The notes under the pieces are model-generated. The model made no database searches, was not told the origin of the DNA, and saw nothing but the letters and a program-made list of their open reading frames with translations. DNA of 64,000 nt. It comes from Pseudisothecium myosuroides. Its lineage: Eukaryota; Streptophyta; Bryopsida; Hypnales; Lembophyllaceae. Where the stretch lies: NCBI GenBank assembly GCA_951799445.1, contig OX637291.1:4280501-4344500 (forward strand). The letters are read 5' to 3'. This document shows, in pieces, positions 58,153 through 64,000 of this stretch (its first letter is position 1; every line of letters starts with the position of its first letter). The translations under genes and the position numbers were made by a program.

Positions 58153-61108
58153 AAACTGCACAATATCATTAACAATGCTAACCAGTAAGTTATAAGCACC
58201 TCATTCTGCTGTAGTATTAATACTGCTAATCGGCAGAGCTTGCAAGACCCCTGATCAAGAAACAGTCACAAATATTGGAGAAGTAAATATCCAATAGATC
58301 CCCATTGATTCAACCTCCATTTATGAGCATAGAATTCAAAGAAATCTAACCACATCAAACGCTGCCAATTTGAAACGCCAATTCCAATAATGTCTAAAGG
58401 GTTTGGGTTTCGTAGATCACCTGAGAATGATGGATCTTAACAGGAAAATAATGATTTAAGAGAGGCAAGTATTAAAAGAAATTGCACCTTGCTAAACCGG
58501 CCGGGGTGCAAACATCTCATTGATGCTAATGGCATTCTCAGCATAGGCAAGTGGGGAGATCCAGTAACCCCAGATCCACCAGCTCTTGATGTCTGGGCGC
58601 GGAATGATAAAGCCTCCCAACATGAATATAATGAGCAACAGAAAGGAACCTCCGGTGTAGCCATGATCATGGTCTTGCATATAGCTCCTATGAGTCGGAA
58701 TAGCCCAGACAACATTTGGTGCACTGAGAATAGTAACAGCAGTTGCTTGAAGAACCTGAAAGCACCATTGAACAAGAAATTTTGTGTCCAGCAATTATGA
58801 ACTTTCTCCAATGAGCAGGAAATTAACACATACCAATAAATAACTACCCTGTAATAGTGTTTCACTTTTCATTTGAACCCCTCTTTGAACACATGCAAAC
58901 TATACATGTAATTGATTGAAGCCATCGACTTTGAGAAAAAAGCAACCAGTAGAATGCAACAAATGCTCAAGTGCTTTTTTTGTAAAATTTAGTCTATTTC
59001 AAAACTGAGCAATCTTTGGGAGAAATACTAACCTTCAGGGCTCTGGGAGAACCCGGTGACGTAGTAAGTCATACAGGTCCAAATGGAAGACTCAAGCGTT
59101 GATATGGAGATACTCAGCACAAAACTAGGGAGTGAAAATGCCCAGGCGGGATAAAACAGGAGGTCTCGGTGCTTGAAAAACACTGGCAAACGGAAGATAG
59201 TCATAGAAAGCTCTCTAAACCCATTGAACATGATGCACACCACTGTAAACAAGAGGGCTCCCAAATAAACGGTCCCATCCGCAACGGTCTCTTGGTGTGG
59301 ATTCAGCGGAAGAAGACCATCATGCTCACTGCTGCCATAATTGCAAGCTGCATGACATAGAAGCACATATCAAGAGCCACAACTCCAGAGCATATAAAAA
59401 GCTTTCCACATCAGCTGAATTTGTTGATGCCTTTTGAAAAGTTTGCACTAAAGTGCACTCTAATCTAGCAGTTTCTGCACAAAATTTATCATCCAAGGTA
59501 TTGGCAAAGAGGATCGTCTCCTCTACTTCCAATTACCATGTTAGAAGCACAGTGGATGAGATATTGGTGGGCTTTACGATTCTAAGATGCATTCAGTAAT
59601 TCCATTAACTGAAACTGCCAATCTCTGATAGAAATGAAGGAGCATCGCCCTTACATTTCCACCGGATGACTGAAGTTTCTCGTGGGTTCACAGGAAATAA
59701 GGATCTATTGGCTTAGTTTCCATTAGTCAAACAAAAATAATTCGCCCCATACCACTCACTAACACTGAATCCACTACTGAAGGTAATATAGGTGGGTAAG
59801 GTAGAAGAAATGCGCATGGCTTTGTGCACAATCAATAAAATGAAACTATTGCTACAGGATAACTTGTTTCAAAAAGATTATATACCTGTGAGGTTTTGAA
59901 GATGTAGACAAATGCATCTCGCTTCATCAAGAGAATCTCCAAGTTAGCGAATGTGGCATTGAAAATCTCTTTCTAGGTGACAGTGTACTTCTCATGGGTC
60001 AAGGCTGCCCTGTGGCTTCTGTGCTTGGGGTAGGGATTCGCGAGCTCCACTGTCTGTGATACTCCAACACGAAACTTTTGAGCTTCTCTTCAAAGTCCGT
60101 GACCGATACAAAGCGGTAAGGACGCCTTCTATCTATCCAATATTGCTCCTGATCTTTTTTCGAGGTAACCTAATCACCAAAAAACAACATAGTAAGAAGA
60201 GAATAAGTATCAATGCTCAATTGAGTGCAAGCTCCATTTCTTTAATATGTACTGCTGGAAATGCCTCCGTCAAAAGTGTTCTAGAAACCTAGCTGTGTTA
60301 AACCCTACCAATTACAATACCATATATTCAAAAGAGGTTTTTATAACTACTATCAACTGTAATGCAGGTAAATTTTCTAGAACATGTTAACGATCAGTGA
60401 TACACTCGACATTGACATTCCTCACTAAGTTCGTCAATTTCTACTTAAGAAGTTATCATTTACCCTCTTAATCATTTGTTCTAGCTTCAGAAAGACCAAA
60501 TGTATCATGATATTGTTAGTGTAACCAAAGCTCTTTAATCTTGCCACCTTAGTCGTTATGGCATACTTTGAATCTGACAATTGTGCAAGATAATAGAGAA
60601 TACGGAGTATTATTAGTGGTCACAATAAAGCAGTTCGAGTGTACCTCTTGTAAGAAATCAGCCACACCCTTGCGACCAGGGCACTTGAACCTGCAATCCT
60701 CAGAAAACTCCAAAACGTGGTCCCGAGAGCCATGGTACACAATCTAACCTTCCGAGCATAGAATGATATCATCAAAAAGCTCAAAGGTCTCCGGAGCTGG
60801 TTGCAACAAGGACATGAGCACTGTGCTCAACATCACATGTGCAACTGCCGCAAGCTCTTCACGATTTGGAATGTGGTGGAACTGCCGAGCCCTGTTGAGA
60901 TTTCGTCCATGAACAGGGCGCTAGTCAACCCAACAATCATCTCTCCGGCCTGCACTCATAAAAACTATTTCAGGATTAACCTCCAAATGCCTTAATCCTT
61001 TTTTTGCATTTTTGCACATTTTTGCTTATATCTTTGTGCAGAAATATCATTTATTGGAATTTCATGAATGTGGTTGTTAAAGAAGGTTGTCTTTTTTGAA
61101 TTCAAGTA

Positions 61109-61189
61109 CTCCCTCTGTCTCAAAATAAAACCAGTGTTTCCTTTGCAAAATACAAAGGAAACACGGGTTTTATTATGAGACAGAGGGAG
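61109..61189. mobile_element. Stowaway MITE, 81 bp, near-perfect hairpin
   Basis: CTCCCTCTGTCTCAAAATAA at the left and TTATTATGAGACAGAGGGAG at the right, with TA on each side (61107-61108 and 61190-61191). Arms of about 37 bases enclose a 7-base loop. Confidence 0.92.
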
Positions 61190-62372
61190 TATTACATTGG
61201 ATGAATGAGAAGTTGGTTGGACTACAAAGTGCCTTGAAGCCCTCCGTTCATTGTCCAGAATATGGACGTCAGAGCGCTTCAAGTTTAATATGATACCAAT
61301 TAGAATTAGGGGTCACTCCAGGCTTCACAAACAAGCAAATCTCTTAACAAAAATGTTGCATTGATGGGTTTCATCCTCACTTTCAAGTTGCACAACTACA
61401 ATACAAGAATTTATTAAAGATTTGAGATGCAATTAGTCTACATCGCTCCAAAATACTGCATCGGATCATCACACATACTCATTTCCAAAGAGTGAAAACA
61501 AATAAGCACACTTTTGGTATGAGAGAATCTCAGACCTTTAGGGTGTAAGAGCATCTCCACTGGGGCACACCAAACTACCCCGGCATGAGGTTTCCCGTGC
61601 CCTTTTGCTTTTTTTTGCCCCACCAGTAGTGGACTTTTTTATTTTGAGCTTAGGCCACACCAAAATTCTTGCCCTATATTGCAAGCTACCGTGCCTTGGC
61701 TCTTTGACTAGTGACACGGTAGTAACAAATTGGTCATGTTTTTGAGGAGGGAGCGGACATCGAGGCCTGCTTTGCATTGATTGGGGTCCAGATTGGGGAG
61801 ATAGGATGCAATTAGAGCTCCCAATTTTCTATAATTGAATTGTTTTGGGAGGCGGCAAATGAGGCCTTGGTGCTCCTCCATCCAGGACTTATAAGAGCTC
61901 GCCTCATTACTCTATGTCTTGGAGCCTGTGTATTATTGTGCCTCCAGACCATTTCCGGTGGGGGCTCAGAAATGATGCCGGGCCGGTCTGACGATTGCCA
62001 CAAGCCACATGAATTTTGGCGTACTTGTTTTGTTGTGCATCGGTGAAGAATCTCTAATCTGCTGCAAGACTACTTTCTACTCCTGACAAAGTTGTACCTT
62101 TCAAGAATAGTATATAAAACATTCAAACTATTATAGCCTATAATGGTGTATCGAACATTCAAACTCAATAGCTTCTAGACAATTTGACCTCCATTTGGCA
62201 TAACATTTACTTTAGGACATTAATTTAAATAAGAATTACTTTCCTAGAAAGTTAATATGTTTTCCTTGCTTTAAAAAAATTTCAAAAGTCATGCCAAACA
62301 CTAAGATCATATAAACCAAATCAAACCAAACCTTCAACTACCCTTTAAGGGTACACTTGGGACTAGGGTTTG
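61190..62372. other. Non-coding
   Basis: No gene. GAGCATCTCCACTGGGGC near 61551 looks like the terminus of a common plant MITE type, but no right end was found. Confidence 0.4.
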
Positions 62373-63262
62373 GATCGTTGCAAGAAACACTTGTCTTTTT
62401 TTCTCCCCTTAGCCTCAGAATTGTGATTTTTTGCTCATAACTTTTGCCTGGGTCAAATGTCAGTTTTATATGAAATATGAAATAAAGGTTCATATTATAG
62501 TTGTAGACAATGAATTATTATTTACCTTTTTAAAAATTAGTATATTATTTTTAAGCAACACCTAATTGGATGTCTACTAATGCAATTTAAGAGATATTTA
62601 GTAGTACTATTTTTGATGCAAAAATGCAAATTGGAAGGTAAAAATTGGAAGACATGGACTCTATTAAAGTTATACAAGTCCTCAAAGAGATTTTCTAAAA
62701 AAAAATAAAGTGTTAACCTTCCACACGTACGTACTTAAAGTGCAATCTTTTGCGTAAGTAAAAATAACACAATTTTTTTCCCAAAAGTGCATATGGTTGA
62801 AAAAGAGCACCTTCAAAATTAGAAAAAATAGATTTTTTTGTTTTGAATTTTTGAATTCTTTTACTATTTTTTAAAAGTCAAAATGTTCATGTATCCATTT
62901 TCTACTAATTTTTTGTCCACTAAGCTCTATAATAGTTTGCAATAGTCAATAGTATTGCATAGTACTACATTGATTTTTTAATTCACTTTTAATGAATTTT
63001 AAAGATTTTTCATGGATTTTATTGATTTTTAACTTTCATTTTTAATGTTTTTTTTAATGATTTTATTAAAATTTTAATTATTTTTTTAATTATTTTTTAA
63101 TTATTTTAATTCATTTAAAAATAACTTTAAATAACTTTAAATTCATTTTCATCACTTAAATTACATTGCTCTTGCATAGTATTTGTAGTGCTTGCAATAA
63201 TGGCAGTACTATAGCCAAAACAACATTTCAACAAAAACATTAAGTGTTTCTTGCAACAATCT
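62373..63262. mobile_element. GGGTGAATGCAAGAAA MITE family, diverged copy 4
   Basis: GGATCGTTGCAAGAAACACTT at the left and AAGTGTTTCTTGCAACAATC at the right. AT-rich interior without ORFs. No certain target duplication. Confidence 0.65.
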
Positions 63263-64000
63263 GGTTATAGAATTAATGAGAATAGAGTAAATCAAAGGTT
63301 TTGAGCATTAGTCCGTCCAATAAAATAGAAAAGTTAGTAAATTTTTGAAGTAAACTTTTAAGATGCCTGCATTGAGATGAAAATTGAAAGAATTTTATTA
63401 TGACATTTGCAATAATACCTTTTAAAAAAAATTGTTTAGAATTGTAAAGAAACTATTATAAGTGATGTACAATTTTGTTGAGTAAGTAAAATTTAACCTT
63501 TAATGATGATCACTTCCAATAGAAGTTGCTTTATCCAACGGCATAGATGATCAATTCACCTCCATGACCATTGTAACTTTTACTTCATACTTTGTTTGAG
63601 TTCATTGTTCTATTGCATACTTGTTCAATCTCTATAAGAAGGCAATTTATTCCGAGGACCACTTTTAAATTTGAATTCCACAAATCCATGTCATTGTGTG
63701 AGGGGCAAATTTTTGCCACCAAGGCCTTCCAAGCTTGAAACGGAGCCTCAAAATGTGAGTGCAGCAGCTTGTAAGTAAGAGTTTTTTGTTTTCAAGCTAC
63801 AAGGAACCATTAGATGGATGGAACAAACTTTTGGGAATTTTGGGGCAACTATTATTTGCATTCCATCTTTAAGATTAATGTATTCTAACCTTTTATCACT
63901 TACTGAAATTACAAAATGTCAATATGTGAATACTATAGCATGTAAGCGAGCATTTTTTGTGCAAAATGGCATCAAGTAAAAATATTGAAATCACATGACA
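63263..64000. other. AT-rich non-coding right edge
   Basis: I see no gene or clear repeat boundary. Confidence 0.4.

Larger units (their letters stand above)
54755..60960 (-). pseudogene. ABCG/PDR-type full-size ABC transporter, decayed
   Basis: Exon relics run in order along the minus strand. At 60960-60650: Walker B and D-loop ([11 protein letters not shown], with GLGS for GLDS), then [16 protein letters not shown] and KGVADFLQE. At 60170-59890: the NBD1-TMD1 linker (RPYRFVSVTDFEEKL, LLMKRDAFVYIFKTSQ). At 59340-59028: TMD1 (LYLGALLF-like VYLGALLFTVV, LPVFFKHRDLLFYPAWAF). At 58760-58500: GGFIIPRPDIKSWWIWGYW. At 58008-57860 and about 57710-57590: GSLFGFAVIFNI and GKPQAVISEEVLAE. Near 57020: LILPFELLSVSFDGLN, the start of NBD2. 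At 56420-56298: [13 protein letters not shown]. At about 55945-55855: GPCSHKLVEYFE. At about 55705-55580: [12 protein letters not shown]. At 54910-54765: AILFGSIFWNLGQK of TMD2. The 5' part including Walker A of NBD1, Walker A of NBD2 and the end of TMD2 are missing. Many stops and frameshifts. PDR proteins export hydrophobic compounds across the plasma membrane. Confidence 0.88.

Noticed and set aside
61551..61580. MITE starting GAGCATCTCCACTGGGG
   Set aside because: Only one terminus visible, so no element can be drawn.

Overview
The window looks like nuclear DNA of a land plant, most likely a non-flowering one (bryophyte or lycophyte grade; inferred from protein style and not proven). It is AT-rich, intron-bearing and dominated by transposable elements. 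Only two genes look intact: a single-exon, GC-rich germin-like protein (39732-40403, +) and a four-exon phytoglobin (53152-54049, +) with the three introns usual for plant haemoglobins. No tRNA, rRNA, CRISPR or organellar genes were seen.

Layout. 1-3.5 kb: a gag-like retroelement ORF on the minus strand. 3.5-14.6 kb: the most unusual part. A broken 11-exon minus-strand gene combines a ParB-like domain with an N6/N4-type (beta-class order) DNA methyltransferase domain. A divergent plus-strand MULE transposase gene (GCM/FLYWCH-like zinc finger, DDE core, SWIM finger) carries two in-frame stops. Between them lies an array of 14 x 115 bp repeats, each with a 14-bp palindrome. 15.3-18.4 kb: a 5'-truncated Copia relic abutting a fragment with an RNase H1/viroplasmin-type hybrid-binding domain. 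19.3-20.2 kb: a minisatellite and a TRIM-like pair of repeats. 21-31 kb: a dense MITE field. 30.7-38.0 kb: a four-level nest, CACTA > hAT-like > TTAA-specific element > solo LTR, each level with its own target-site duplication. 39-40.5 kb: the germin-like gene behind a duplicated promoter segment. 42.8-52 kb: more MITEs and long palindromes. 52.8-61 kb: the phytoglobin, then a decayed full-size ABCG/PDR transporter pseudogene with a pogo-like MITE and a 5'-truncated retroposon inside it. 61-64 kb: MITEs and AT-rich DNA.

How it fits together. The two intact genes appear independent: an apoplastic cupin and a cytosolic oxygen/NO-binding globin. The rest records successive insertions. Target-site duplications let several families be sorted: 3 bp for CACTA-type hairpins, 8 bp for a CTCGGGGG-ended hAT-like family, TTAA for a 929-bp family whose empty site is visible, 4 bp for a GGGTGAATGCAAGAAA family, and TA for Stowaway/pogo types. 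The ParB-methyltransferase gene and its palindrome array beside a MULE transposase are the best candidate for an undescribed system.
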